The position numbers were made by a program, and so were the translations under genes. The notes under the pieces were generated by a model. It did no database searches. It had not been told where the DNA came from and saw nothing but the letters and a program-made list of their open reading frames with translations. A DNA stretch of 64,000 nt from Gracilaria gracilis (taxonomy: Eukaryota; Rhodophyta; Florideophyceae; Gracilariales; Gracilariaceae). Of the stretch, positions 45,585-54,963 are shown one piece after another. The stretch covers positions 248,001-312,000 of the forward strand of contig JARGSG010000014.1 in the NCBI GenBank assembly GCA_030374805.1, in the 5' to 3' direction. Position 1 is the first letter of the stretch. Each line of letters starts with the position of its first letter.

Positions 45585-46724
45585 TCAAGAGGAGCTGGTG
45601 CCGATCGGAAGCGGCAACTCAAAATAGACATATGGATAAAAGTCTCTATCGGCGATTATGCCCGGAATGTTAGTTACTTCATCTGACTCAGAAATAGCAG
45701 CCCATGAGCCACCCAAATGAGCAAACATCTTGGCGAGTTCTTGACGCAAACGACTTTCAGACTTGCCCTTCGGAGAAAGTAGTGCCACTTCAAAATTGAC
45801 AGGGAGACCGTAACGCAGCACGCTCTCAGCGAAGGAGCGCAGTGCCTTAAGATGAACCATGGCAATGAAGGTTTCGGCAAAAGCGGTTTCCGCCCACTTG
45901 GTGAAAGTAGAGAGCTGCTCTTGAGCATCTTCTTTGAGACGTTCCTCCTCCGCAGCTGACTTGGTCTTTGCATTTGGATCGAACTTGAAGTCGCGGACGG
46001 TGTACCTCCGTTCCCTCGCAGCAGTCTTGAAATCGTCAACATGCTTCTTGAAGACAGTAACACCGTAGAGAATGTACTCCTGATCAGAAGCAACGACTTT
46101 GGCTGAGCGTGGAACGACATATTTGGCCAAATCCTCGTAACAGCCGAGGAACTCGGTTTCGTTGTACGACGGGAACACGACGAACACAGTGGTCAAGTGT
46201 TCGGTTTCGACGACGTGGTTGGCTTCCACTATAGTAGACAGGGCGCGTGTCATGAGATTTCCTTGAGATCGGCGCTCAATAGAGGTCAGCGCCTGACGGG
46301 TAGTAGTGTAGTCGCTAAGTCTAATCTTCATCTCGTCCTCAAGACGCATGACTTGCTCCATAACGGTGGATCTAATCTCCGACAGAGAATCATGGGGGGT
46401 AAACTTAGCTTCGTCCCATTCAAATTCTGTGACGTACTCGAGGATATCGATGCCATCCACAAGCGGCACAGCGGAGGAGGAGCGCACAAGGTCGCGATAT
46501 TGGCGTAGGACGCGGTCAACCGTTGCTTCTAGGGTTTTGTCATCTCTTGAAATAGCATCTGCAACTGCGATGAGCGAATCGAGAGTCCCAACGCGGAACT
46601 GAGGCAGTTGAAGAAGGTATGCATCGCAGAGAGCGGCTTTGCTTTGAAGCGAGTCCTTCATGGCGTCGAAGGCAGAGCGCTCCTCGCTGTTTGGGGCGGA
46701 GACGACCCACAGGCGAATGGACAT
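45585..46724 (-). CDS. ATP6V1C: V-type proton ATPase subunit C
   Basis: This 379-aa subunit of the V1 sector links stator and collar and controls reversible V1-Vo assembly (yeast Vma5, about 392 aa). Family landmarks in order are RLWVVSAPN (4-12), FRVGTLDSLIAVADAISRDD, a long helix (LEATVDRVLRQYRDLV), EFEWDEAKF, NLMTRALSTIVEANHVV with TEHLTTVFVVFPSYNETEFL, VVPRSAKVVASDQEYILYGVTVFKKH, AFAETFIAMVHLKALRSFAESVLRYGLPVNFE and a C-terminal FYPYVYFELPLP. All the blocks of the family are present, so it is probably complete. The ATG giving MSIRLWVVS was chosen. A palindrome fragment shared with 11562 falls inside the coding sequence. Confidence 0.93.
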   Translation of the reverse strand: MSIRLWVVSAPNSEERSAFDAMKDSLQSKAALCDAYLLQLPQFRVGTLDSLIAVADAISRDDKTLEATVDRVLRQYRDLVRSSSAVPLVDGIDILEYVTEFEWDEAKFTPHDSLSEIRSTVMEQVMRLEDEMKIRLSDYTTTRQALTSIERRSQGNLMTRALSTIVEANHVVETEHLTTVFVVFPSYNETEFLGCYEDLAKYVVPRSAKVVASDQEYILYGVTVFKKHVDDFKTAARERRYTVRDFKFDPNAKTKSAAEEERLKEDAQEQLSTFTKWAETAFAETFIAMVHLKALRSFAESVLRYGLPVNFEVALLSPKGKSESRLRQELAKMFAHLGGSWAAISESDEVTNIPGIIADRDFYPYVYFELPLPIGTSSS

Positions 46725-47220
46725 GATGAAAGCGAGCGTCAATTAGGAAAGTGAGAGTTCAGAAGGGGAACAAGTGGAAGAAAAGGGGGAGAGAAGGGTG
46801 AAGGAAAAGGATAGAAGGCGACAGGGTCGGTCGGTTACGACATGAGGTGGCGATGGGCATAGAGGCGCAATGATGCATCAAACCGTAACGCTACGAGGCC
46901 ACGGGCTGGCGCTCGCGCTTGTAACTGAAACCGGTGTACTGCTTACAGTGTTGTGCATCTCCGTGGCCACTGCTGCGCGTGTGCAGCTCTCCCAGTGTAA
47001 TACGTGGACAGCTAATTGGGGCCGAAAAGATTCGATTCTGCAGCCGCTGTAAATAAGAGCAAATAATTCTGTTTTTAACTAATTAAAGAAGAAAATGGAC
47101 AGGGCCATAACTATCTACTACGCAAACCATCCAAATCTCAAGCATTTGTGTCTTTCTATGTGTAGTATACAATTCCTAAAATGCGGCCAACAAGCCACTT
47201 CTGGGTTCCATCTCCTCATC
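46725..47220. other. Intergenic region, V-ATPase C promoter
   Basis: No supported gene; a 60-codon plus-strand frame at 46870 has a hydrophobic stretch but no other evidence. Confidence 0.45.
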
Positions 47221-48030
47221 TCAACGCCTATGTCTCTTGTCACGCTTCTCCCTCTCTTTCCGAGCCTGAATATGAGCGTCCAGTTGCGTGAACGACGGCA
47301 ACAGGTGGTGTGACGAACTCGCGGCGCCTGAAGAAGATGCCTCACCAGACAGCAATGTGGCGATCTCCATTGCCGTCGAAGTCCTCACGGAATGCCTGTC
47401 GCCCGAGCGGGACGAAGATCCACTGGAGGAGCCTCGATCTCCCCTGCGAAAGTCGCCGGTCGAAGAATGGTTGGCACGTGGTGCCGCGTGAGCGCCCATG
47501 GCCGACGAACTAGACATGGCCAAAGCGTGTGCCATAGATGATGACCCAGCGCCCGAACTCCTGCCCGACATTGAGTTAAGCTGCTCAATGTGTTTTTCCA
47601 GCATCGTCATAAGGGTGGGCTGTTTGGAAGTTTTGTTGTTGATCAGTTGACGGCGGGCGTTAGTGCTTACCATCTTGTCGGTTTCATGCGGTTTCTTCTT
47701 GACCACAAGCGGCATGATGTTAAAGATAACATCTCGCTTCAGATCTGAAAGACGGTTGGAGCCCACGTCTTGCGAAGATCTGAGTACTTCTTGCGCGAGC
47801 TGACGCCATGCCGGCTCATACTGCGCGCCGCTTATCCTCTGGTTCCATCCCGAAAAGTCTCGAAAATCAGTGTGAAGGGAAGGAGAACCAATCTTGTGGG
47901 CAAACTCCACGATGGATTGATGCAAGCTGGCCGACACGAGTGATTGACGTGGTTGGCGTCCTCTCCTCTTCTTCATGATTGATGTATTGGTGGGCAGATG
48001 TGGTTGATTGGGAGATGGCGGATTGCTCAT
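47221..48030 (-). CDS. Unknown Ser-rich basic protein
   Basis: This 269-aa protein is not recognised. A basic patch (MKKRRGRQPRQS) opens the likely conserved part. An ordered region follows (about 30-160: SLHQSIVEFAHKIG, GWNQRISGAQYEPAWRQLAQEV, LSDLKRDVIFNIMPLVVKKKP, LMTMLEKHIEQLNSM), then a long Ser/Ala/Gly-rich tail and a basic C-terminus (QARKEREKRDKRHRR), suggesting a nuclear protein. Three in-frame ATGs are possible (48135, 48030, 47976). A canonical TATAAAA on this strand at 48072-48078 lies just upstream of 48030 and supports that start or the next. Confidence 0.55.
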   Translation of the reverse strand: MSNPPSPNQPHLPTNTSIMKKRRGRQPRQSLVSASLHQSIVEFAHKIGSPSLHTDFRDFSGWNQRISGAQYEPAWRQLAQEVLRSSQDVGSNRLSDLKRDVIFNIMPLVVKKKPHETDKMVSTNARRQLINNKTSKQPTLMTMLEKHIEQLNSMSGRSSGAGSSSMAHALAMSSSSAMGAHAAPRANHSSTGDFRRGDRGSSSGSSSRSGDRHSVRTSTAMEIATLLSGEASSSGAASSSHHLLPSFTQLDAHIQARKEREKRDKRHRR

Positions 48031-48071
48031 GCAGATTGACGGGACGGGACAAGTGCCGGCATGGGGGAGAG

Positions 48072-48078
48072 TTTTATA
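48072..48078 (-). promoter_or_regulatory. TATA box (TATAAAA)
   Basis: A canonical TATAAAA lies 42 bp upstream of the ATG at 48030 on the same strand. It argues against the upstream ATG at 48135 being the main start. Confidence 0.5.
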
Positions 48079-48944
48079 CGGAGTTGGAAGATGCGGACAG
48101 CATGTTTTTGCGTAGCGAGCAGTGCTACCAGTCATTTTGCAAGTGTGTGAGATGGATCCCAGTACAACCTGATGGGGAAGTGTTGAACAACATCATATAA
48201 GCGCGTGATAATGGGTGGATGGGGAATCGGAATCGTCGGCATGAGAAAAACTGAGTGCTCTAAAGTATAGCGTGACTAGTAGAGTGACGTAGAAGGGGCG
48301 TGAGCGCGGGAGCGAGGTACGTGCGCGTAGCGAGAGGAGCCAGCTGCCGTGGGTGCGGATGAAGCGGAACGGAGTTGGAGACGGTGGATTCGAAATTTGA
48401 GCAATGATAGAATGCAATGGAGGTGGTGCGACACATCATCCAATTGGAACAGTGGGAGAGACGGCAGCGGTGGAGGGTGGCTCGCTAATGGGGCGGCGCA
48501 ACGCCAAAAGAGGCGAGGGTCAGCGAGCGCGGTCGCGTACGAGGGTTCTGAAGAGTCGTCACGGCGCGCGCAACTGCACGCGCACGTCGCTCATTGGTAG
48601 ATCCGTGCAGAGTGCGCCGTGTGGGTAGAGGGGTGAAATTGCTCACCATCGTACGCACCTGCCCCAGCGGGGCTCCACATGTCCATTAGAAAAAGTTTTC
48701 GCGTGTGTCCTAGCCGCTCTGCAATCCGGTTGGCTGCTCGCGTTTTCGGAGTCCGCTAACGTCATCGTCGTTCGTAGCCATGCTTCTATGTTCCCCGATT
48801 GCCGCAGGTATTCTAGTGTTGGTCTAACTCTTCTCGCTCATCGATTTATTGTCTCCCATCTAATCGCCTTTGAAATATGCAAAAAGAAGTAGTTCTCCAC
48901 CCTTCTCCCACCATCTGATCAAAAGCCACTATGGAAATCTTTTC

Positions 48945-49107
48945 TTATCTTTCATAATAGTAATTCAAATGTTGCTCCACGTATGGAACAGATAATATGA
49001 TCGAACATTTTCCTTTTGGAAGCACATCTTATTATTGAAAGATAAAATGATGAGCACCTTACCAGCTTATCAGAACCTGTGACAGGGTCTGACAGGGTGC
49101 TCATTTT
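48945..49107. repeat. Foldback (MITE-like) inverted repeats
   Basis: TTATCTTTCATAATAG-like sequence at 48945 is repeated in inverse at 49028-49045 with few mismatches. A second inverted pair follows: AAAATGATGAGCACC (49043-49057) and GGTGCTCATTTT (49096-49107). The pattern suggests a decayed foldback DNA element, but no target-site duplication was confirmed. Confidence 0.35.
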
Positions 49108-49239
49108 AGTTCGGACTGACTCTAATATAATTCATTTCTGACAAATCATCGATGTCTTGTAAGCATGAGATTTCTTTCGTGCGTGACGCTCTTTAGAAGT
49201 AAAAAGAACTCTTGTATGGCTGTAGTGAACTGGGGGGAA

Positions 49240-49326
49240 GAGCGGCAGGGCCGGGGTTCGAACCACAAACCCCGGGCCCACACAAAAAGCACACGAAGGC
49301 GGTTACCGATTGAGCTATGGCCGCTC
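49240..49326 (-). repeat. tRNA-derived element (SINE head or tRNA pseudogene)
   Basis: On the minus strand an A box (TAGCTCAATCGG) and a B box (GGTTCGAACCC) are present at tRNA-like spacing, and the ends can pair (GAGCGGC with GCCGCTC). The D and T stems do not fit a cloverleaf, and there is an internal T5 run. A TTTTT run lies about 35 bases after the 3' end, and a strong hairpin (GGTGTGG/CCACACC) sits just upstream. It is therefore a tRNA relic or SINE rather than a working tRNA. Confidence 0.45.
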
Positions 49327-49815
49327 ACGGTGTGGTGATCTCGAGCCACACCGCCGGAGGTGTTATCGTGACCCTCTGTGACCGCCAGCTGCAGCTGACA
49401 GCAGCTACAATGGCGCCCGCAACAATCACTAATTTACGTCAACGTTGGGAATGAAAGCATAAACTCGTTCTATGCTGCACGAACATCATTTTAAAGGGAA
49501 ACAGAGCACAAATTCGTAAAATGAACCGTCTTTCTATTCGTTGACTTCTTTAAACCATAGTCATTCAAACATAGGAAAGCCATAGGTTGCCATATTTTCT
49601 CTCCTCTTCAAGAATAGTTCGTTCTTCAAATCCTATCAACATCTTTTTTCGAACATGACTGTCGAGTTTCGTTTTCATGCAAAATACCATGTGAATCAGA
49701 TTAGGTCAAGTGAACGTAGCTTTTAACTATCATCTGATAGCTTCATATCAAGCTTTTTTCAGTAACAGTTTTCTTCTAAACTCAATGCTTCATGTGTCAT
49801 TAGGGATTTGAATAA

Positions 49816-50154
49816 CATAATCAAGAGTACTTTGCTCATGAATGGCACCAATGGCTGGTGGGATTGAAGAAAACTCTTCATGAAGGCAAACGTTTTGCTT
49901 GCAGCTTCAATGGTCACAACAAGGGGTATGTATCCGGAAACGTGCCTCAAAAAAAGTTTGTCGCGTGCGATCTTCAGGGAAGAACCTTTTGCGTGGCTTT
50001 CACTCAAAGAAAGACCGTGACTGAGCTGCTGTGCGGTACATCTTCTCCGAGGAGCCACAAACTGGTGCACGTGACTTGGCTGTCCAAGGGGGATTCTCTC
50101 GGAAATCAATGCATATACATGCACAATAGTGATTTCTTCGAAGTGGAGAATTGA
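49816..50154 (+). other. Open frame without ATG, possible last exon
   Basis: About 112 codons are open to a TGA stop. The translation looks protein-like (YFAHEWHQWLVGLKKTL, KKFVACDLQGRTFCVAFTQR, LVHVTWLSKGDSLGN). A pyrimidine-rich tract with a CTAAAC branch-like site and several AGs lies just upstream, so it could be a 3' exon. No family is recognised and no upstream exon was found. Confidence 0.25.
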
Positions 50155-51203
50155 CTTCTTCGAACAAGTCGGACTAACACACACGTGGACATATGCTAAA
50201 TAATTTCAGAGATGGCGAACAGATGGGCGTCTCGCTCAGAGCATGTCAATGTCATTCAGAGGCAATGGCGGGAAACAAGGCAACAGCAGCACCGGCATGA
50301 TGCTTAACGTACGATACATGCATTCTGTACGTGGACCTTTGTTCAGTTTGTTCTGCAAATAGTACTTGTGGGGTACATGCACTGATTACTCGTGTTCAAG
50401 ATGAATCGAATGTTGGCAACCATGCCGGGGTTTGCGAGATTATTGTGCTGCACAAACAGCACATAAACAGAGCCGACAGCAAGTGAAGTTATAAGCAAAA
50501 AGAAAATATCGAGGGCGCACTGGACACATGAGTATGGAGCTGTCAACGTGCGAAGCGTCAGAAGAGTATGATTTGTGGACCTCGTGACAGGATGATGACG
50601 GTTGTAGAAAGCAGGCCAACCGCCATGTCACATCAGAAAAAGTTTGAATTGAAATGAACGTCATGATGACCGAACACTGTGCGCCTGGGCAAGTTTAAAA
50701 GGAGTTGTGTACGGAGGAGCGGCACTTGTATTGATTTCGGATTCTGTGGAGACTGCTAAGCGGAATCCGATTTGTCGTTGTCGTTGTAATTCCCGTGGAA
50801 GAAATCGAAACTGAAGGCTGAGCCACATAGTACGTGTATTTCTTCAAGCTCATGTCGGACGTTATTCACCTGACTGTCTCATGATGATTAATTCGTTGCT
50901 TGTCCGTTTTAAGGTTCCGTAAACCGATGTGCTCAGGTTCGTTCTCCTTACCTGATGCTGTGACAACATTTCCATCACACAAAGGTATGTCTAGCTCATT
51001 TGAAAGTAACGGAATATTGACATAAAAGCCTTATCTTACCTAACATGTCGTACAAAGCACGTCTTGTAGCAAAGAAATGAAACCAGAATGAGAGAAGTAC
51101 AATTGGCGGAATCAGAAGTGGAAGGGCGAGAATCTTGTTCCGGCTGTATATTGAATCGGTTTGTATGGTCGGACGAGTGCTTTTCAGGAGGCAGTGCGTG
51201 GGA

Positions 51204-51259
51204 GCAGACGCGTAGCGGCAGATGCGTTGCCGCAGACGCGTTGCCGCAGACGCGCTGGA
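51204..51259. repeat. Four tandem 14-bp units
   Basis: GCAGACGCGTTGCC and near copies occur four times head to tail. The unit length is not a multiple of three, which argues against coding use. Confidence 0.75.
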
Positions 51260-51731
51260 GCGAGATTGACTGTCATCATCAATGTCCAGGCTGCCAATAA
51301 GTGCATCTCGATTCCCTCCCTGAACCTTTGGGAAGCAAAGTACAGGTGCCATTACTCCAGGGATTAGGGAAAGCGGAGGTTACTTTGAACAATAGCATAC
51401 GCCACCATCATGGGCCTATGATAGATGGGGGGGGGGGATCGGCGTCTTTCCGCCCCGTTCTCTGATCCCGCTGTTCCGCGACAAACGGTGACGATGCAGA
51501 TGTCCGCGCGGGTGCGCATTTTGCGCCACGTGTAAGAGGAAGTGCTCTTACAAAGAGAGCAGATGTAAGAAGTAGGCTTACATATAGAACTTGCTCGACC
51601 CATCAGCGTCGCCGACTGATCCCTCGAACTGCTGGCGCCCGAAATCTAGACTATGTACAAGTGCCACTCTGCACATAAGTTGACTTTCCCCCATACGGGT
51701 TGTATCTCGCAGCGCAGAGAAGGCGAAAACA

Positions 51732-52841
51732 ATGGGCAGAACGAAGGTGAGCAAGCCAGGCGGCCGCAGGCGCAAGCGCATGCGCGAAGAGTCCCACGCC
51801 TCACACGTCGGCGCAGAGAAGGACGCACAGCTCACCAAATCAACTCCGGAAGAGTCTCCACCGCTGAAGAAGACTGCACGCTTGAGCCCTGCCAAACAGA
51901 CCCACGTCGATGCAGTCCATGCATTTGTTGAGGACGAACATGCCAAGCTCCGCAAGGATTTGAAACGGGCTCGGAGGCAGATCAATCGCGAGAAAGCAGC
52001 TCGCAAGCAGAGGAGGGAGGCGGGAGAACAAGAAGAACAGACTACTGATAAAGTGCCAAGTGACGAACCTGAAGGTGAGAATAACACTTCAACCTCGGTG
52101 AAGAACGCTCGGAAGCTTGAACGTCGCTCGCAGCGAGCGTTCCATGACATGCAACGTGCGCGTGCAGATGATATGATTCGCACATCACCGCATCAGTTTT
52201 TATGGTCTGAGTATGTGAAATGGGCTGAGGAGAACAAAGTAACTATCGATGACCAACACCAATGGACTCCCGATCAGGTTAACGCCACTAATGAAGACGG
52301 TCAAGAGTCACTCATGCCCCACGTGAAGAAACTAATCGGTCCAAACTACCTCCGGGAGACAACCTTTAAGAAATCTAAGAAAGCAACGCCGGCTGTAGCG
52401 GTTATTATGCTGGCTCCTAGTGCTATACGTGCCGTTCGGGTAGCCAAGCGATTATACGATGGACAGCCAGTGGGCAAGCTCTTTGGGAAGCATATATCTG
52501 CTGAAGCGCAGCAGCAATGGCTGCGTAGGGCATGCAGAAAAACGATAGTACCAACTGCTGCGGGAACTGCAAAGCGCGTCCACAGACTAGTTGAAGATGG
52601 CCATATGACTCTAGAACATACAAACTTAATTGTGATTGACTTCTCGAGGGATGCAAGACTGAGAAACGTGCTAGACTTTTCCTTGGCGCGCAGTGAGTTA
52701 TTCCGGTTTTTGCATGACTTTGTATGCACCCGAGTTGCAAATGGTATGAAGTTGATGCTCACAATTCCCAAAAACCAGCCGGTTCGCTTAGAAGATGTGA
52801 AGCCTGAAGAGGAAAAGACCAGGGCAGCTGAGGATAACTAA
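51732..52841 (+). CDS. CMS1: CMS1 family ribosome-biogenesis protein
   Basis: This 369-aa nucleolar protein resembles yeast Cms1/human CMSS1, which associate with the 90S pre-ribosome and have a helicase-like fold without ATPase motifs. The first 150 residues are charged and basic with NLS clusters (GRRRKRMRE) and coiled-coil-like helices. The conserved part (about 160-350) has PHQFLWSEYVKWAEE, AVAVIMLAPSAIRAVRVAKRL, KLFGKHISAEAQQQWLRR, the GTAKRVHRLVEDGHMTLEHT segment (GTPxR-like in the family) and LIVIDFSRDARLRNVLDF. The match rests on this ordered block. It converges on STK19 with 46 bp between the stops. Confidence 0.85.
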   Translation: MGRTKVSKPGGRRRKRMREESHASHVGAEKDAQLTKSTPEESPPLKKTARLSPAKQTHVDAVHAFVEDEHAKLRKDLKRARRQINREKAARKQRREAGEQEEQTTDKVPSDEPEGENNTSTSVKNARKLERRSQRAFHDMQRARADDMIRTSPHQFLWSEYVKWAEENKVTIDDQHQWTPDQVNATNEDGQESLMPHVKKLIGPNYLRETTFKKSKKATPAVAVIMLAPSAIRAVRVAKRLYDGQPVGKLFGKHISAEAQQQWLRRACRKTIVPTAAGTAKRVHRLVEDGHMTLEHTNLIVIDFSRDARLRNVLDFSLARSELFRFLHDFVCTRVANGMKLMLTIPKNQPVRLEDVKPEEEKTRAAEDN

Positions 52842-52887
52842 AGGCGATTTGTCAAGGACTACGAAGGTATAATGTATGTTGTTCGCT

Positions 52888-53691
52888 TTAAAACACTCGC
52901 AAACGCACGAGCACTCCCACAGATGTATCAACACATTCCGCTTTTCCTGATCCAACCACATCACGCACGTGCCATCTCGCTGTGAAACAAGTGTTCTTCA
53001 ACGTGCGCAATTCTAGTTTTGTGAGGCCCATTTCCTTGTATGGAGCCCTCCGAAGTATTCTTGTGATTTCCTTCTGACCTGAAGTTCGGTTTCTCATAAA
53101 GGCTCCCATTCCTGGAAAGGCGAAATTGTAAGAATGCTCATCTTGAGATGTTAGATACCCGTTTCGAACAAGCTGATTCACAGCATCATCTGTTTCCTCG
53201 CTATAAACTCTTCGCAAGGCCGAAATTGTGACCCAAGGCAAGTGATTTTGTTCAAAGACGTTGTCGAAGAATTTCTCCATAATTGGCGAGTTGGTGTTGG
53301 GTGCCCTCGCGCGAAAATCTTCCGGTAAGATGAAGCATTCGCCGCCATCGGGAAGAACAATTCGGCGCAAGCCGTGGAGACAAATATCGTCCAATTCACG
53401 ATACACTTCAGTTCTGTTTGCCACAAGGGCGCAAAGTTGGGTTTTTAGCACCAGTGGTGGCGTGTTGGGAAGGTCTTGATTCGCAGCTTCTGACCAATCC
53501 TGTCGCAAGACACGCAATGCAACATGAGTGTCTGGAATGGATGAAATTGTGGTTAAGATCTGGCTCTCATCATTCTGTGACGGCTTCGGCCTCTCTTTCT
53601 GAGGACGGCGTTGCGATAGGGGGCGACGACGAGTTGTTCGCCGCGGCTTCAGATTTGGAGGTAAGGGGTTAAGTGTATTAGACGGATTCAT
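52888..53691 (-). CDS. STK19: STK19-like winged-helix protein
   Basis: This 267-aa protein is of the STK19 family, once called a kinase but made of winged-helix domains with no kinase fold. Recent work places it in transcription-coupled repair of RNA polymerase II stalled at DNA damage. Landmarks are NTPPLVLKTQLCALVANRTEVYRELDDIC (about 75-104), GECFILPEDFRARA, NQLVRNGYLTSQDEHSYNFAFPGMGAFMRN (about 175-204) and the C-terminal YKEMGLTKLELRTL with ARWHVRDVVGSGKAECVDTSVGVLVRL. The first 45 residues are basic and disordered. It has the usual length of about 250-270 aa. The ATG is followed by a good Kozak-like context and is the only candidate. Confidence 0.87.
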   Translation of the reverse strand: MNPSNTLNPLPPNLKPRRTTRRRPLSQRRPQKERPKPSQNDESQILTTISSIPDTHVALRVLRQDWSEAANQDLPNTPPLVLKTQLCALVANRTEVYRELDDICLHGLRRIVLPDGGECFILPEDFRARAPNTNSPIMEKFFDNVFEQNHLPWVTISALRRVYSEETDDAVNQLVRNGYLTSQDEHSYNFAFPGMGAFMRNRTSGQKEITRILRRAPYKEMGLTKLELRTLKNTCFTARWHVRDVVGSGKAECVDTSVGVLVRLRVF

Positions 53692-53860
53692 CAGCTATGA
53701 AATATCTCACACACTGCACTCGTGCTAATCGAAATGCAACGAGTGGAGAAGTAAACCGCACCATGTGTGGAAGAAACCCGCACCTCGCATGCTCGGGTAC
53801 TGACGATAGCTAGATATGATACTAGTAACTTTCTTCATACTGTATCTACAAAGGTACCTT

Positions 53861-53872
53861 GTACCAACGGTA
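53861..53872. promoter_or_regulatory. GTACCAACGGTA element with adjacent AAGGTACCTT
   Basis: GTACCAACGGTA lies 170 bp upstream of STK19 and directly follows the perfect palindrome AAGGTACCTT (53851-53860). It is identical over 12 bases to sites at 39886 and 40936. Confidence 0.5.
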
Positions 53873-54142
53873 TACATACCTGTGAACGATCATCATCACC
53901 GTCAGGAGTCCTCAGGACCATGCATCGCATCGCTGGTGAATCATGCGGAAACAAGCAACGTGTACAACGGTCCCGTTGGACACGGGTACACCAAAGACAA
54001 AAGATTGGTGACCATCTGATCTATCTCATCTAAGATATCTAACGAAGGTCACGAACGGGAGAGTGGCGCGGCCGATCGCGCGACTTGATCGCCCGCCCCA
54101 CGCACAGGCGGCCGTCTCTCTTCCTCGAGACACATCGTAGAT

Positions 54143-54379
54143 ATGGACACGAACCAGACGCAATTCAACTTCACTACGTTAACCACGGACTCTCGCACCG
54201 TTACCTCTTGCTTTGCGTCACCTACCCTCTCCTACACTATCATCCTTATGATCATCATCGCTACAACCACCGTCTTCACAACCGTTTCAAGTGAGAGCAA
54301 TTTGCACTCCAGCTCTTCGAAAAATGCTCAACATCGAAATGCAGCAACCACAAACTCCCGTTCACCACGTTTTTGTTGA
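54143..54379 (+). CDS. Doubtful small single-pass membrane protein
   Basis: This 78-aa frame starts with ATG and holds one hydrophobic helix (about 30-49, YTIILMIIIATTTVFTTVS) between Thr-rich and Ser/Asn-rich polar tails. No family is recognised. It could be a real small tail-anchored protein or chance. Confidence 0.25.
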   Translation: MDTNQTQFNFTTLTTDSRTVTSCFASPTLSYTIILMIIIATTTVFTTVSSESNLHSSSSKNAQHRNAATTNSRSPRFC

Positions 54380-54805
54380 TGCATACGCAATGCACACGTA
54401 ATAATGAGAGAATGTCGAAGAAAAAGAAGCGTTGGAGAGAGTTGGTGACCATAAAATGCACATAATAACCCTTGCGTTGAACATTTCTTTACTACGTGAG
54501 GCGACAACTTGGCGATGGAGAAGGCCTATAAAAGCCGGTTGCGAAGGCCGATGCGATCGCCGACTGAGATGTCGCCCGTCGTCCATCGCCATTTGCATCC
54601 TGGTCTGTACATTCACTATTCGATTAGCTGCACTTGCGATCTGCAAAGAATTGTACATCTTCCCAATCAAACAATTGTGGTACCCTGGTCTCCCCATTTG
54701 GTTCTCTTGTTCACCGTTGTACTTGCTCTTTGACTTGTGAGAGAACTCCTTTGGCCTTCAATCGTCTCTTTGCTTGGCTTCCCCGTCGTTATCGAACGCC
54801 TTTAC

Positions 54806-54900
54806 CCCTTCCTCCCCATCCCAACTTCCCCCCTCTCCACCTCCCCGCCCCTACCCCTACCCCCCTCCCCCTACCCCCCCTCCCCCCTCTTCCCCATCCC
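54806..54900 (+). repeat. CT-rich low-complexity tract
   Basis: Almost pure C/T for about 95 bases with repeated CCCCTAC units, ending about 60 bp before the CBM20 gene ATG. Probably part of the leader or promoter. Confidence 0.7.
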
Positions 54901-54963
54901 GTATCAAATATCCCCCGTATATACCCGGCAACCCAAGGTCTTTGCGCTTTCTTCTCTGACAAA

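Larger units (their letters stand above)
48031..51731. other. Gene-poor interval of about 3.7 kb
   Basis: Besides the TATA box, foldback, tRNA-derived element, the doubtful frame at 49816 and a 14-bp tandem repeat, no gene is supported. AT-rich and GC-rich patches alternate. A minus-strand frame at 51352-50996 has an ATG and one hydrophobic stretch but overlaps the tandem repeat and was not called. Confidence 0.45.
53692..54963. other. STK19 promoter, small frame and pyrimidine-rich CBM20 leader
   Basis: This divergent interval holds a GTACC element (53861), a possible tiny membrane protein (54143), and a long CT-rich tract (about 54806-54900) before the CBM20 gene. No other gene is seen. 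Confidence 0.45.

Noticed and set aside
49240-49326. Working tRNA gene, including intron-bearing or permuted forms
   Set aside because: A and B boxes are in normal order, but D and T stems do not pair and an internal T5 would stop Pol III; called a tRNA relic instead.
49759-50184. Minus-strand 141-codon frame
   Set aside because: Starts without ATG and lies opposite the more protein-like plus frame; neither is well supported.
50996-51352. Minus-strand 118-codon frame with one hydrophobic segment
   Set aside because: It runs through the 14-bp tandem repeat, and no homologous family was recognised.
51428-51437. Run of about nine G residues
   Set aside because: Simple homopolymer tract without further structure.
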